A stretch of 64,000 nucleotides of DNA from Dermatophilaceae bacterium Soc4.6 (GTDB lineage Bacteria > Actinomycetota > Actinomycetes > Actinomycetales > Dermatophilaceae), in the NCBI GenBank assembly GCA_039889245.1, contig JAZGVH010000002.1, positions 3,968,001 through 4,032,000 of the forward strand, written 5' to 3'. The translations under genes and the position numbers were made by a program. This document shows positions 22,583-30,713 of this stretch, in pieces (the first letter of the stretch is position 1; each line of letters begins with the position of its first letter). Below the pieces are notes generated by a model, which ran no database searches, was not told where the DNA came from, and saw nothing but the letters and a program-made list of their open reading frames with translations.

Positions 22583-23863
22583 TCAGCCGCCGTAGCGCAG
22601 CAGCACGTAGCCCCACGCGACCAGCAGGGTGACGGTGCCGACGACGAGACCGTCCCTGGTGAAGCGCCAGAAGCTGATGGGCACACCGTTGCGCGCAGCG
22701 ATGCCGAGGATGACGACGTTGGCGCTCGCGCCGACCGCCGTCATGTTGCCACCGAGGTCGGCGCCGAGGGCCAGCGACCACCACAGCGAGGGATCGAGGC
22801 TGTTGGGCGCCACGACGAGCTGCTCGACGATCGGACCCATGGTGGCGACGTAGGGGATGTTGTCGACGATCCCCGAGACGACCCCCGACCCCAGCAGCAG
22901 CACCGAGTTAGCCAGCAGCTTGTTGTCGCCGACCGCGCCGGCGGCATACTGGCCGACCGACTCGACGACCCCGACGTGGACGAGCCCACCGACCATGACG
23001 AAGAGCCCGCCGAAGAAGACCAGCGTCGACCACTCGACCTCGTGCAGGTAGACCCTCGGCTCTGACCGCGAGAGCGCCACGAGCAGCCCGGCGCCGAGCA
23101 GTGCGACCAGTGACGGCTCGAGCCCGACGACGGGGCGCAGCACGAAGCCTCCGAGGACGAGCGCGAGCACCACACCGCACTGGACCAGCAGCCGCTTGTC
23201 CTGGATCGCCTCGCGCTCGTTGAGGTCCATCACGGACGCGGCCCGCTCGGGGTCGACGCTCATCCGTCGGCCCCACAGGAGCCAGGCGAGCGCGATGAAG
23301 ACGAGCAGGAGGACGACGACGACCGGGCCGAGGTTGAGGACGAAGTCGTTGAAGCTCAGGCCCGAGCGGCCCGAGATGATGATGTTGGGCGGGTCGCCGA
23401 TGAGCGTGGCCGTGCCGCCGATGTTGGACGCCATCGCCTCGGCGAGGAGGAAGGGCACCACCGGGGTGCCGATCCGCTCGCACACGAGCAGCGTGACCGG
23501 GGCGACCAGGAGCACCGTCGTGACGTTGTCGAGCAGCGCCGAGGCGACCGCCGTGAGCACGATCAGCATGACCATGACGACGAAGGGCCGCCCGCGGGCC
23601 CGCTTCGCCGCCCAGATCGCCACGAACTCGAAGACCCCGGTCTGCTTGACGATGCCGACGATGACCATCATCCCGAGCAGCAGGAAGATGACGTTCCAGT
23701 CGATGCCTGTCTCCTCGGAGAAGAACGCCGACTGGGACCCGGCGGCCCCCAGCACCACCATCGCCGCGGCGCCCCAGAGGGCAGCCGCGACCCGGTGGAT
23801 GCGCTCCGTGGCGATCAGGACGTAGGCGGCGAGGAAGGCGGTGACGACCAGCACCGTGGTCAC
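22583..23863 (-). CDS. ArsB/NhaD-type (ion transporter superfamily) permease
   Basis: A 426-residue inner-membrane protein with about 11 hydrophobic helices. The motifs DNVTTVLLVAPVT and ASNIGGTATLIGDPPNIIISG are signatures of the ArsB/NhaD/P-protein branch of the ion transporter superfamily, with a second DNIPYVATMGPIV repeat in the C-terminal half. Substrates in this branch include arsenite, sodium and small organic anions; the sequence does not decide between them, and no arsenic genes are nearby. The GTG start overlaps the stop of the upstream CBS-domain gene (GTGA), so the two are translationally coupled. Confidence 0.85.
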   Translation of the reverse strand: MTTVLVVTAFLAAYVLIATERIHRVAAALWGAAAMVVLGAAGSQSAFFSEETGIDWNVIFLLLGMMVIVGIVKQTGVFEFVAIWAAKRARGRPFVVMVMLIVLTAVASALLDNVTTVLLVAPVTLLVCERIGTPVVPFLLAEAMASNIGGTATLIGDPPNIIISGRSGLSFNDFVLNLGPVVVVLLLVFIALAWLLWGRRMSVDPERAASVMDLNEREAIQDKRLLVQCGVVLALVLGGFVLRPVVGLEPSLVALLGAGLLVALSRSEPRVYLHEVEWSTLVFFGGLFVMVGGLVHVGVVESVGQYAAGAVGDNKLLANSVLLLGSGVVSGIVDNIPYVATMGPIVEQLVVAPNSLDPSLWWSLALGADLGGNMTAVGASANVVILGIAARNGVPISFWRFTRDGLVVGTVTLLVAWGYVLLRYGG

Positions 23864-24354
23864 GAGGTGAGGTCTGCCGCCGAGGGGTCCGACGGCAGGG
23901 CGTCCGTCGGCGGGAACAGCACGCCCAGGAGCGTGCGCGTGGTGATCACCCCGATGATCTCGTCGCCCTGGCCGACCACCACCAGGGGGCTGCGGCTGCC
24001 GGCCATCACGGCAGCGACCTCGAGCAGGGTGTCGTCGTGGTTGACCCTCGGGACGGCGGTCAGGTGGTCGCGGTGGGGCAGCAGGTCGCCGACCGTGCGG
24101 CCATCGAGGGCCCGGGCGATGGTGTCGGCGGTCTTCTCGTCGACGACGCGGGCCAGCGCGGGGTTGTCCTTGGCGTACTCGGGCACGATGAAGCTCATGA
24201 CCAGGTGGGCGGGCAGCACCGAGTAGGGCCGCCGCGCGTCCCCGCGCACGACGAGCGCCGGCAGCTCGCGCTCCACCATCAGCCGCACCGCCTCACGGGC
24301 GTCGGTGGTGGTCGACACCATCGGATGGTGTTCCAGCAGGTCGAGGGCGCGCAC
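23860..24354 (-). CDS. CBS-domain protein, likely regulator of the coupled permease
   Basis: A 164-residue cytoplasmic protein made of two CBS modules, about residues 4-62 (starts ALDLLEHHPMVSTTTDAREAV) and 86-150 (starts TVGDLLPHRDHLTAV, ends DEIIGVITTRTLLGVLF). Paired CBS modules bind adenosine nucleotides and often gate attached or partner channels. Its stop overlaps the permease start by 4 bp, so stoichiometric co-production and a gating role are inferred. The GTG start is supported by TAGCCT ending 6 nt upstream. Confidence 0.85.
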   Translation of the reverse strand: MRALDLLEHHPMVSTTTDAREAVRLMVERELPALVVRGDARRPYSVLPAHLVMSFIVPEYAKDNPALARVVDEKTADTIARALDGRTVGDLLPHRDHLTAVPRVNHDDTLLEVAAVMAGSRSPLVVVGQGDEIIGVITTRTLLGVLFPPTDALPSDPSAADLTS

Positions 24355-24360
24355 GGGCTC

Positions 24361-24366
24361 AGGCTA
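24361..24366 (-). promoter_or_regulatory. -10 element TAGCCT, leaderless promoter of the CBS-permease pair
   Basis: TAGCCT on the reverse strand, 6 nt before the GTG of the CBS gene. It lies in the 157-bp divergent region shared with the molybdenum hydroxylase operon; no -35 is recognised. Confidence 0.5.
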
Positions 24367-24511
24367 TCGGGACAGGTGACGTGCTTCCGTCTCGCCGGCT
24401 CTGGCGCGGTCGAAAGTTTTCTCCGTCTGGCCCCATCCGTCGCTCGGACGGCGCCGAACCACGGGTGCAGGGGGTCTGACCGATCACGCAACGACGCGAG
24501 GGGTACACACC

Positions 24512-26860
24512 ATGACCGCCATCTCATCCAGGTCCCGTCAGGGACGAGGCGAGGCGCAGGGCGCACCGCCGGCCGACGGCACCAGCCGCCGCTCGTTCCT
24601 CGGGTTCGTCCTCGCCGGGACGACGCTCGCCGTCGCGGTCGACCTGTCGGCCGGCGCCTCGTCGGCCGGCGCCGCGATCCCGTCGCCGCCGTCGGTGCCC
24701 GAGCTGTTCGACCTCGAGGACCTCGAGACGTTCTCGGCCCTGCCGACGTCGGCGCTGATCACGATCACGCTCGACACCAAGGGCGTGGCCCACTTCGCGA
24801 TGCCCCGGGCCGAGGTCGGTCAGGGCATCACCACTGCCGCGGCGATGATCATCGCCGACGAGCTCGACATCCCCATCGGCAAGGTGGACGTCACGCTCGC
24901 CCCGGCGCGGCCCGAGCTGGTCTTCAACCAGCTCACCGGTGGCTCCAACACGATGAACTCGATGTTCACCCCCATCCGCGTGGCTGCGGCCCTCGCGCGG
25001 GGTGCGCTGCTCGAGGCCGCGGCCCTCCAGCTGGGTGTCGGGGTCTCGACACTGACCGCCAAGGCCGGGGTCGTCACCGACGCGCTCGGCAACTCGCTGA
25101 CCTACGGCCAGCTCGCGACGGCCGCCGCGAGCTCGACCACGCGCGCCGTGGACGTCACCCTCAAGGACCCCAGCGCCTTCGCGATCATCGGGCGCCCCCG
25201 CAACAGGGTGGACGCGCTCGACGCGGTGACCGGCAAGAAGAAGTTCCTCCTCGACATGGTCGTGCCGGACGCGCTCCCCACGATGGTGTGCCGGGCCCCC
25301 ACGCTCAACGGGTCACCGAAGCGCATCCTCAACCTCGCCAAGATCACATCCATGCCGGGTGTGACCGACGTCGTCCTCGTCGACACGGGGGTCGCGATCA
25401 GGGCCCAGACCTTCGGCCAGTGCATCGACGCAGTGCAGGTCGCGCGGTGCGAGTGGAACCCGGGCTCGGTCGAGGGACAGTCGGACGAGACGATCCTGGC
25501 CACGGTGAAGGCGGCCGAGCTGCCCATGCTGGTGCCCTCGGTGCCGATCCTCACGCAGACCATCGACATGCGCTTCGAGTTCATGTTCCGCAGCAGCGCC
25601 GCCCTGGAGCCCAACTGCGCCATCGCCGACGTGCGCTCCGACCGCGCCACGGTGTGGGCGGGGCTGAAGTCGCCGATCGTGGCCCAGGTCAACATCGCTC
25701 GGGCTGTCGGCCTGCCCCAGACCGCGGTCACCGTCAACGTCGTGAGCGGCGGCGGGTCCTTCGGTCACAAGCTCTTCGGTGACGGCGCCATCGAGGCGGC
25801 CAAGATCTCGAAGGCGATGGGCAAGCCGGTCAAGCTGATGTGGCACCGCTGCGACGAGCCCCGGGAGGGACGCGTGCACCCGCTGGCGACGTCACGCATC
25901 CGGGCCACCGTGCTCGCGGGCAACGTGCTCACCTTCGAGCAGCGCCACACCAGCGTGAAGACCGACTTCTCGCACGGCCTGGGGGAGCGGCTCACCGCGC
26001 TGGCCGCCGACCTGCCGGCCAACCTCGGTGGCCTGGGCCTCTCGGAGAGCATCTTCACCCTGACCCAGGAGCTGCCCTACAACTTCGGCGTGGTCACCCA
26101 GCTGCTCAACGAGGTCGACCTGCCCTTCAACACCGGCAGCATGCGGGCGATCTACTCACCCGATGTCGCGTGCGCCAACGAGCTCTTCATCGACCAGCTG
26201 GCCAAGAAGCTCGGAAAGGACCCGCTGGCCTTCCGGATGGAGTTCTTGCGGCTGGAGCGGGTCAAGGCGGTGCTGGCCAAGGCCGCTCAGGTGGGCCAGT
26301 GGGGCCGGAAGATGCCAGCCGGCACCGCCCAGGGCATCGCGGTGCACAGCGAGTACAAGGGCGCGACGGCCGTGCTCGTCGAGATCGACTGCCGCCCCAA
26401 GACGGTGAACCGCCCGATCCGCGACGGCGTCACCGGACCGCGGGTGACCAAGGTCACGCTGGTCGTCGACGCCGGGCTCGTGGTCAACCCCACCGGTCTC
26501 GAGGCGCAGATGCAGGGCGGCATCAACGACGGGATCGCCCTCGCGCTCACCAGCAGCAACCACCTCCAGGACGGAGCCTTCCTCGAGGGCAGCTGGGACA
26601 ACTACTTCTACACCCGTCAGTGGAACACCCCGCTCTCGACGAAGGTCGTCATCATGCCGTCGAACGGCACGGTGCCCGGTGGGGCCGGCGAGGCCGGTGT
26701 GCCCGCGACCGTCGCGGCCACGGCGTGCGCGTATGCCCGGGCCACCGGCACGGTGCCCACGCGGTTCCCGGTCAACCACGGCACGCTCTCGTTCGTGCCC
26801 AAGCCCTTCGTCCCGCCGATCCCGCCGTCTCCGACCGACGGTCTCAAGTACACCTACTGA
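24512..26860 (+). CDS. iorB: Molybdopterin-binding large subunit, isoquinoline 1-oxidoreductase type
   Basis: A 782-residue catalytic subunit of the xanthine oxidase family, in the branch that has no FAD subunit. A Tat export signal is present (SRRSFLGFVLAG with twin Arg at 26-27 and a hydrophobic run after it), so the enzyme is probably exported folded. Motifs include AEVGQGITTAAAMIIADEL, GGGSFGHKLFGDGAIEA and the C-terminal GEAGVPATVAA, which carries the conserved catalytic Glu region. Family members hydroxylate N-heterocycles or oxidise aldehydes; the substrate is not inferable. A GAGGGG ribosome site precedes the ATG. The small subunit follows. Confidence 0.85.
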   Translation: MTAISSRSRQGRGEAQGAPPADGTSRRSFLGFVLAGTTLAVAVDLSAGASSAGAAIPSPPSVPELFDLEDLETFSALPTSALITITLDTKGVAHFAMPRAEVGQGITTAAAMIIADELDIPIGKVDVTLAPARPELVFNQLTGGSNTMNSMFTPIRVAAALARGALLEAAALQLGVGVSTLTAKAGVVTDALGNSLTYGQLATAAASSTTRAVDVTLKDPSAFAIIGRPRNRVDALDAVTGKKKFLLDMVVPDALPTMVCRAPTLNGSPKRILNLAKITSMPGVTDVVLVDTGVAIRAQTFGQCIDAVQVARCEWNPGSVEGQSDETILATVKAAELPMLVPSVPILTQTIDMRFEFMFRSSAALEPNCAIADVRSDRATVWAGLKSPIVAQVNIARAVGLPQTAVTVNVVSGGGSFGHKLFGDGAIEAAKISKAMGKPVKLMWHRCDEPREGRVHPLATSRIRATVLAGNVLTFEQRHTSVKTDFSHGLGERLTALAADLPANLGGLGLSESIFTLTQELPYNFGVVTQLLNEVDLPFNTGSMRAIYSPDVACANELFIDQLAKKLGKDPLAFRMEFLRLERVKAVLAKAAQVGQWGRKMPAGTAQGIAVHSEYKGATAVLVEIDCRPKTVNRPIRDGVTGPRVTKVTLVVDAGLVVNPTGLEAQMQGGINDGIALALTSSNHLQDGAFLEGSWDNYFYTRQWNTPLSTKVVIMPSNGTVPGGAGEAGVPATVAATACAYARATGTVPTRFPVNHGTLSFVPKPFVPPIPPSPTDGLKYTY

Positions 26861-26892
26861 CCTTCTGCCCCTGCTTCGACAAAGGAGTCATC

Positions 26893-27369
26893 ATGGCCAA
26901 GCACAGCTTCATGCTCAACGGGCAGAAGGTCACCGTCGACGTCGAGGACTCGGTGCGCCTGCTCTGGGTGCTCCGTGACGTCCTCGGGGTCACCGGCCCC
27001 AAGTACGGCTGCGGGATCAACGTCTGCAAGGCGTGCACGTCCCACATCAACGGCAAGGCGTTCAACCCCTGCTCCGTGCAGGTCAAGGACATCGCCCCGA
27101 CCGACGAGATCACCACCATCGAGGGGCTCGCCCAGACCTCCGGGCAGGCGCTGCACCCGATGCAGCAGGCGTGGCTCGACCGTGACGTCGTGCAGTGCGG
27201 CTACTGCCAGCCCGGCCAGATCATGGCGGCGGTGGCGCTGGTCAACCTGGTGCACGCCCAGGGTCGCGCGATCGCCGACAGCGACCTCGACGGCATCCGC
27301 AACATCTGCCGGTGCGGCACCTACGCCCGCATCCGCGAGGCCATCACCACCGGGTCGCAGCAGATGTGA
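26893..27369 (+). CDS. iorA: 2Fe-2S small subunit of the molybdenum hydroxylase
   Basis: A 158-residue electron-transfer subunit with two 2Fe-2S clusters. The plant-type cluster uses C40, C45, C48 (CGINVCKAC) and C60; the second uses CGYCQPGQIM and CRCGTYARI in the C-terminal helical domain. It is preceded by a strong AAAGGAG ribosome site 32 bp after the large subunit. In the two-subunit enzymes electrons are thought to pass to a cytochrome, but none is encoded here; nor is a cofactor-insertion chaperone (XdhC/MocA type). Confidence 0.9.
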   Translation: MAKHSFMLNGQKVTVDVEDSVRLLWVLRDVLGVTGPKYGCGINVCKACTSHINGKAFNPCSVQVKDIAPTDEITTIEGLAQTSGQALHPMQQAWLDRDVVQCGYCQPGQIMAAVALVNLVHAQGRAIADSDLDGIRNICRCGTYARIREAITTGSQQM

Positions 27370-27412
27370 CCCGCGCGAGCCAGCCACCGCACGGCTCGGG
27401 GCGTGCGGTGGC

Positions 27413-27418
27413 TAGGCT
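27413..27418 (+). promoter_or_regulatory. -10 element TAGGCT, leaderless promoter of rpe
   Basis: TAGGCT ends 6 nt before the rpe GTG, with no ribosome-binding sequence between, so the transcript probably starts at the start codon. Confidence 0.55.
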
Positions 27419-27424
27419 CGCCGG

Positions 27425-28084
27425 GTGCAGATCTCGCCCAGCATCCTGTCCGCCGACTTCGCCAACCTCGAGGCGCAGCTGCGGCTGATCGGCAACGCCG
27501 ACTGGGCCCACGTCGACGTGATGGACAACCACTTCGTGCCCAACCTGACCCTCGGCCTGCCCGTGGTCGAGGCGCTGCTGAGGGTCTCCCCCATCCCGCT
27601 CGACTGCCACCTGATGATCGACGATCCCGACCGCTGGGCCCCGGAGTACGCCGAGGCCGGGGCGCAGTCGGTGACGTTCCACGTCGAGGTGGCCCGCGAC
27701 CCACGCGCCCTCGCCCGCACCCTGCGGGCTGCCGGGGCGCGGGCGGGGATGGCGTTGAAGCCGAACACGCCGTGGGCACCGTATGCCGACCTGCTGCCAG
27801 ACCTCGACATGGTGCTGGTCATGACCGTCGAGCCCGGCTTCGGCGGCCAGTCCTTCATGGCCGACCAGATGCCCAAGGTGCGCGCGGTGCGCGAGTCGGT
27901 GCGGGCGTCGGGCGGCGAGGTGTGGGTGCAGGTCGACGGGGGAGTGAGCGCGCAGACCATCGAGCAGTGCGCCGAGGCCGGAGCCGACGTCTTCGTCGCC
28001 GGTTCGGCGGTCTACGGCGCCGAGGACGCCGCCGCGGCCGTCGACGACCTGCGAGCCCTCGCTGCCCGGCACACGCACGCCTGA
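27425..28084 (+). CDS. rpe: Ribulose-phosphate 3-epimerase
   Basis: A 219-residue TIM-barrel enzyme that interconverts ribulose 5-phosphate and xylulose 5-phosphate; it links to the riboflavin operon downstream, which uses ribulose 5-phosphate. Motifs: [17 protein letters not shown] at the start, [16 protein letters not shown] (metal Asp/His), DCHLMID, and [14 protein letters not shown]. The GTG start is fixed by the conserved opening and by TAGGCT 6 nt upstream. Confidence 0.96.
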   Translation: MQISPSILSADFANLEAQLRLIGNADWAHVDVMDNHFVPNLTLGLPVVEALLRVSPIPLDCHLMIDDPDRWAPEYAEAGAQSVTFHVEVARDPRALARTLRAAGARAGMALKPNTPWAPYADLLPDLDMVLVMTVEPGFGGQSFMADQMPKVRAVRESVRASGGEVWVQVDGGVSAQTIEQCAEAGADVFVAGSAVYGAEDAAAAVDDLRALAARHTHA

Positions 28085-28103
28085 CCATGACGAGATCCTG
28101 ACC

Positions 28104-28571
28104 ATGGCGAGATGGTGGCCGCGCCGTCGGGCCTCGACGCCGGTGCTTCCGGGACTGGAGCTCGACGGGGACAGCGACGTGCGCGAGCAGACGTGTGACC
28201 GGTGCGGGCGTCCCTACCTGCTGGTCACGTCGTACCTGCTGGTGAACGGCTCGGCCCACTGCGTGACCAAGACGGCCCTGCACGACCACGACGGCCCCGA
28301 GGCCTGGGTCGACGTCGTCTTCGGCACGTTCGTCGAGGGGGCGGTCGACCACGTCACCTTCGGCTGTCGGGTGGGCCCCGTGGACGGGTCCCGCGACCCG
28401 GCCGCCACGGCGGTCGACGCCGCGGCACCGTACGGGCAGTCGGAGTTCTGGGGTCGCAAGCTCAGCCGAGCCGACGCGCTGGCCCACCCGCGGATCCGCG
28501 AGTTCTGGGAGGTCGTCGACCACGTCCTCCTGCACGAGCCGGCAGTCGAGCACCACGTCTACCACCGCTAG
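28104..28571 (+). CDS. Small zinc-ribbon-like hypothetical protein
   Basis: Function not recognised. The 155 residues begin with a basic N-terminus, then a CDRCGRPY knuckle near residue 31 that could be half of a zinc site together with later Cys/His residues (AHCVTK, FGCRVG, HDHDG), and end with a His-rich sequence (EHHVYHR). There is no signal peptide or membrane helix. The ATG is 19 bp after rpe, so it is probably co-transcribed with rpe and ends before the riboflavin promoter. Codon use looks like the neighbours. Confidence 0.65.
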   Translation: MARWWPRRRASTPVLPGLELDGDSDVREQTCDRCGRPYLLVTSYLLVNGSAHCVTKTALHDHDGPEAWVDVVFGTFVEGAVDHVTFGCRVGPVDGSRDPAATAVDAAAPYGQSEFWGRKLSRADALAHPRIREFWEVVDHVLLHEPAVEHHVYHR

Positions 28572-28652
28572 CCCGCCAGGACGTGCTCGGCTGCTGATGA
28601 ACCAGTGGCGGCCGTCACGGCTGATCCTCGGCTCAGGCACCGGGTCGGGTGG

Positions 28653-28658
28653 CATACT
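28653..28658 (+). promoter_or_regulatory. -10 element CATACT of the riboflavin operon
   Basis: CATACT is placed so that transcription would begin near 28665, directly at the base of the FMN aptamer. The -35 is not obvious. The hexamer is part of a GGCATAC word that recurs across the window. Confidence 0.5.
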
Positions 28659-28664
28659 GGCCGA

Positions 28665-28795
28665 GAACGCGCTCCGGGGTCGGTGTAACTCCGAACCGGC
28701 GGTGACAGTCCGCGACCCGACCGCAGCCAGCGGCCGGTTGACCTGGTGTAACTCCAGGACCGACGGTGAAAGTCCGGATGGTAGGCAGCGTGTTG
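28665..28795 (+). ncRNA. FMN riboswitch (RFN element)
   Basis: The conserved RFN core is readable in order: GGTGTAACTCCGAACCGGCGG with one extra base beyond the display limit is abbreviated here as GGTGTAACTCC then ACCGGCGGTGACAGTCCGCGA, also shortened: key blocks are CCGAACCGGCGGT, AGTCCGCGA, GGTGTAACTCC (second copy), ACCGACGGTGAAAGTCCGGATG. The closing P1 stem is ACGC at 28667-28670 with GCGT at 28788-28791. It precedes ribD and the whole riboflavin operon and should repress it when FMN is plentiful. Confidence 0.93.
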
Positions 28796-28962
28796 AGGTC
28801 CTCACCCGATCCAGGGTGGTGGTCTCGTCGGCACCAGTGTCGGCCACCGACCACGTCGTCAACCGGCACCTCGCGTGCCTGTGGCGGCGGCCGTCGGGGC
28901 CGTCGTCTGCGCCCACTCCCGGAGCTCGCCCCATCTGGCAGAGCACGAGGGAGGAGGCAGCA

Positions 28963-30054
28963 GTGACGTACGACGACAGCGAAGGGGCGGGCGCGACGCC
29001 CACCGCGAGCGGCGACCCCCGTGACCTCGTCCTGCTGCGCCGCGCACTCGACCTCGCCGCGCGGGGCCTGTTGGCGGACCCCAACCCCCGGGTGGGTGCC
29101 GTCGTCACCAACGGCACCGGCGCCGTCGTCGGACTGGGCTCCCATGCCGGCGCGGGCACTCCCCACGCCGAGGTCGTGGCCCTCGCCGACGCGGCGGCGG
29201 CGGGCGCCGACGTGAGGGGCGGCACGGCCTACGTGAGCCTGGAGCCGTGCTCCCACACGGGTCGCACTGGCCCCTGCGCCGAGGCGCTGCTCGCCGCCGG
29301 GATCACCCGCGTCGTCTATGCGCAGCACGACCCGACCGCACTGGCCCGTGGTGGCGCCGACGTGCTGCGCGCGGGCGGGGTCACCGTGATCGGCGGGGTG
29401 CTGGCCGCCGAGGCCCTGGCTCTCAACGCGACATGGACCCGGGCCCAGGGGCTCGGGCGCCCGGTGGTCACGTGGAAGCTGGCCACGACCCTCGACGGTC
29501 GCGCGGCCGCCGCCGACGGCTCCAGCCGGTGGATCACGAGCCCGCAGGCGCGGGCCGACGTGCACGACCTGCGCTCCACCTGCGACGCCGTCGTCGTCGG
29601 CACCGGCACGGTGCTCACCGACGACCCCCACCTGACGACGCGCTGGCCGGACGGCTCGCTGCGCGACCGCCAGCCCCTGAGGGTGGTCGTGGGGGAGCGC
29701 GACCTGCCGCCCGGTGCCGCGGTCGCCGACGGGTCGGGGCCGTCGTTGCACCTGCGCACCCACCAGCCCCAGGACGTCGTGAAGACGTTGTGGGACAAAG
29801 GGATCCGTCACGTGCTCCTCGAGGGAGGTCCGACGCTGGCGGCTGCCTTCCTGTCGGCCGGGCTCGTCGACGACGTGGTCGCCTACGTCGCTCCGGTCCT
29901 TCTCGGGGCGGGCGCCCGCACCGTCGCCGACCTCGGAATCACCACCATCGACTCAGCGTTGAGGCTCGAGCCCACCGACGTCACCGTCATCGGCCCCGAC
30001 GTGCGCCTCACCGCTCGACCCGTCACCACCCGCCCGACCAAGGAGCGCCACTGA
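28963..30054 (+). CDS. ribD: Bifunctional pyrimidine deaminase/reductase
   Basis: A 363-residue riboflavin enzyme that deaminates and then reduces the pyrimidine intermediate. The N-terminal zinc deaminase domain has HAEVVAL and PCSHTGRTGPC (His, Cys, Cys zinc ligands, catalytic Glu); the C-terminal reductase domain has WKLATTLDGRAAAADGSSRWITS and LLEGGPTLAAAFL. The GTG is preceded by GGGAGGAGG, which lies where an FMN riboswitch could mask it. The stop overlaps the ribE ATG. Confidence 0.94.
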   Translation: MTYDDSEGAGATPTASGDPRDLVLLRRALDLAARGLLADPNPRVGAVVTNGTGAVVGLGSHAGAGTPHAEVVALADAAAAGADVRGGTAYVSLEPCSHTGRTGPCAEALLAAGITRVVYAQHDPTALARGGADVLRAGGVTVIGGVLAAEALALNATWTRAQGLGRPVVTWKLATTLDGRAAAADGSSRWITSPQARADVHDLRSTCDAVVVGTGTVLTDDPHLTTRWPDGSLRDRQPLRVVVGERDLPPGAAVADGSGPSLHLRTHQPQDVVKTLWDKGIRHVLLEGGPTLAAAFLSAGLVDDVVAYVAPVLLGAGARTVADLGITTIDSALRLEPTDVTVIGPDVRLTARPVTTRPTKERH

Positions 30055-30713
30055 TGTTCACCGGCATCGTCGAAGAGCTGGGTGAGGTCGTCGACCTCGA
30101 GATGGGCGCGGACTCGGCCCGGCTGCGTCTGCGCGGCCCGCTGGTCGTCTCGGACGCGCAGCACGGTGCGTCGATCTCCGTCAGCGGGGTGTGCCTCACG
30201 GTGACCGACCACGACGCCGAGACCTTCGCGGTCGACGTCATGGCCGAGACGCTGCGCCGCAGCAGCCTCGGCGCCCTGCAGGTCGGCGACCGCGTCAACC
30301 TCGAGCGCGCGATGGCCGCGGACGGCCGCTTCGGTGGGCACGTCGTGCAGGGCCACGTCGACGGGGTCGGTGCCATCCGCGCCCGCACCCCTGGTGACCG
30401 GTGGGAGGTCGTCGAGATCGACGTGCCCGCCGACCTGGCGCACTACGTGGTCGTCAAGGGTTCGGTGACGATCGACGGGGTCTCGCTCACGGTGTCGGCG
30501 CTCCACGACCGCGACGACGGCACCTCGCTCGAGGTCTCGCTCATCCCCACGACCCTGGCGCTGACCACCCTCGGCTCACGTCAGGTGGGTGACCCGGTCA
30601 ACCTCGAGGTCGACGTGCTCGCGAAGTACGTCGAGCGCCTGCTCGGCGCTCGCGACGGCTCCAGCACGCCGGCCGCGCCGGTCGCGTCAGCAGCGGAAGG
30701 CGACCTCGCATGA
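30054..30713 (+). CDS. ribE: Riboflavin synthase alpha subunit
   Basis: A 219-residue enzyme that dismutates two lumazines to riboflavin. Two homologous lumazine-binding barrels are visible: MFTGIVEELGEV with SVSGVCLTV, and VVQGHVDGVG with TIDGVSLTV. The C-terminus is extended by an Ala-rich tail. The ATG overlaps the ribD stop, and the stop overlaps pnuC. Confidence 0.95.
   Translation: MFTGIVEELGEVVDLEMGADSARLRLRGPLVVSDAQHGASISVSGVCLTVTDHDAETFAVDVMAETLRRSSLGALQVGDRVNLERAMAADGRFGGHVVQGHVDGVGAIRARTPGDRWEVVEIDVPADLAHYVVVKGSVTIDGVSLTVSALHDRDDGTSLEVSLIPTTLALTTLGSRQVGDPVNLEVDVLAKYVERLLGARDGSSTPAAPVASAAEGDLA

Larger units (their letters stand above)
28572..28962 (+). other. Riboflavin operon leader region
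   Basis: This 391-bp stretch has no gene. It holds a -10 element, then the FMN aptamer, then about 165 nt before ribD. The last part contains GTGGTC (28819-28824) matched by GACCAC (28849-28854), a possible switching stem, and ends with the ribosome site GGGAGGAGG. No T-rich terminator is visible, so control by blocking translation is more likely than by attenuation. Confidence 0.6.

Noticed and set aside
24037-25782. Forward open frame of 581 codons overlapping the CBS gene and iorB
   Set aside because: It is Arg/Gly-rich, runs through the divergent promoter region and conflicts with two well-supported genes.
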